Below, one piece after another: positions 5,726 through 6,260 of a stretch of 6,260 bases of DNA. This stretch comes from Deltaproteobacteria bacterium (GTDB lineage Bacteria > Myxococcota_A > UBA796 > UBA9615). Where the stretch lies: assembly GCA_029261955.1 (NCBI GenBank), contig JAJDAI010000618.1, positions 1 to 6,260 of the forward strand. The letters are read 5' to 3'. A model generated the notes under the pieces. The model searched no databases. It was not told where the DNA came from and saw only the letters and a list, made by a program, of their open reading frames with translations. Every line of letters begins with the position of its first letter. The stretch's first letter is position 1. Made by a program: the position numbers and the translations under genes.

Positions 5726-6260
5726 GTGCCAGCGCCGAGCATCCAGCCCTACCTGAGCGCCTTCCACCTCGGGTGGCTGGCGGCGCACCGCCCGCGGCCG
5801 GCCACTGAGCGGCTGCACGGCGCCTACCTGCTGATCGATGTCGTCGGCTTCACGGCGATCACGCAGCGCCTCTCGAAGGAGGGAGCGCGCGGCGCGGAGC
5901 GGCTGAACGAGGTCCTGAACCACAGCTTCGGCCGCGTCGTGAACGTCATCGAAGGGCACGGCGGCGACGTCATCACCTTCGCCGGCGACGCGGTGCTGGC
6001 GGCCTGGCCCGCCCGCAGCGCGGATGACCTCGAGGAGCTCGTCCTGCTCGCCGCCCAGGCGGGGCTCGCAGTCCAGCAGGTGCAGGCCCACCCCGAGCTA
6101 TCGCTGGAGCTGCGGGGCTCCGTGGGAGCGGGGCCGCTCAGCGCCTTCGAGGTGGGCGGCGTGGACGGCCGCTGGATGCTGGTCGCCGCCGGCACCCCCC
6201 TCGTGCAGGTGGCCCGCGCCGACGAGGCCTGCCGCCCCGGCGAGGTCGTCGTCGCCCGCG
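5726..6260 (+). CDS. Class III (soluble-AC-like) adenylate/guanylate cyclase domain protein (3' partial)
   Basis: Reading from GTG 5726 gives 178 codons with no stop before the window ends. The start fits because the following PYLSAFHLGWLAAH segment resembles the usual lead-in of these cyclases, and no in-frame ATG occurs earlier than M151. The cyclase core is clear: LLIDVVGFTAITQRLS (metal-binding Asp at 38), a helix GAERLNEVLNHSFGRVV, then GGDVITFAGDAVLAAW (second metal-binding Asp at 88). Later, GTPLVQVARADEACRPGEVVVA corresponds to the end of the domain. Class III cyclases convert ATP (or GTP) to a cyclic nucleotide in the cytoplasm. Two positions look unusual: Thr84 occupies the place of the lysine that usually contacts the purine, and the usual VNxAAR transition-state segment reads LVQVAR. 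Relatives often continue with a second cyclase domain, an AAA-type ATPase and TPR repeats, but that part lies outside. It is 30 nt after the lipoprotein gene and may be read separately. Confidence 0.85.
   Translation, partial: MPAPSIQPYLSAFHLGWLAAHRPRPATERLHGAYLLIDVVGFTAITQRLSKEGARGAERLNEVLNHSFGRVVNVIEGHGGDVITFAGDAVLAAWPARSADDLEELVLLAAQAGLAVQQVQAHPELSLELRGSVGAGPLSAFEVGGVDGRWMLVAAGTPLVQVARADEACRPGEVVVAR

Noticed and set aside
5708..5726. Possible terminator hairpin (cgcg ... cgcg) before the cyclase gene
   Set aside because: The stem is only about four base pairs with a loop of about 11 bases, and no T-run follows it. It does not resemble a rho-independent terminator.
5530..5808. Small plus-strand open frame across the 3' end of the lipoprotein gene and start of the cyclase gene
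   Set aside because: It is Arg/Pro-rich, out of frame with both supported genes and lacks a start signal.
4280..6091. Minus-strand open frame of 603 codons spanning the lipoprotein and cyclase genes
   Set aside because: It crosses two well-supported opposite-strand genes and contains a poly-Val run that is merely the complement of the GAC tract. It shows no family features.

Overview
The window is a very GC-rich bacterial segment (roughly 70% GC by eye, third codon positions almost all G or C). It holds four genes, all on the + strand and packed almost without gaps. The style of the proteins suggests a member of the Myxococcota or a related, probably uncultured, deltaproteobacterial lineage. 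The signs are calcium-loop (FG-GAP/VCBS) propeller proteins, lipoproteins with very short signal peptides, an Asp-rich tether after the lipid-attachment cysteine, and a soluble-type adenylate cyclase. The taxonomic assignment is inference from style and composition, not from a marker gene.

Layout: (1) 1-1512 is the 3' part of a CRTAC1-like secreted protein with seven calcium loops spaced as in a seven-bladed beta-propeller, followed by an ASPIC/UnbV domain. (2) 1512-4283 is a 923-residue lipoprotein of the CehA/McbA type, carrying a PHP metallohydrolase domain with all expected metal-binding motifs. It starts inside the stop codon of gene 1 (TGATG). (3) 4292-5695 is a 467-residue lipoprotein with a repetitive poly-Asp tether and four tandem repeats of about 100 residues that look OB-fold-like; its function is unknown. 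(4) 5726 to the window end is the 5' part of a class III (soluble-AC-like) adenylate/guanylate cyclase gene, starting with GTG and preceded by the most AT-rich short stretch noticed in the window.

Genes 1-3 look like one transcription unit (1-nt overlap, then an 8-nt gap), with products that are all predicted to be exported; two are lipid-anchored. A cell-surface or periplasmic assembly acting on an unknown substrate is plausible but not proven. Gene 4 is separated by only 30 nt, but its product is cytoplasmic-type signalling and it may have its own promoter. No RNA gene, mobile element, CRISPR array or convincing terminator was seen. No stretch over 300 bases lacks a gene. The window does not show a clear new defence or biosynthetic system. 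The least explained item is the four-repeat Asp-tethered lipoprotein beside the PHP hydrolase.
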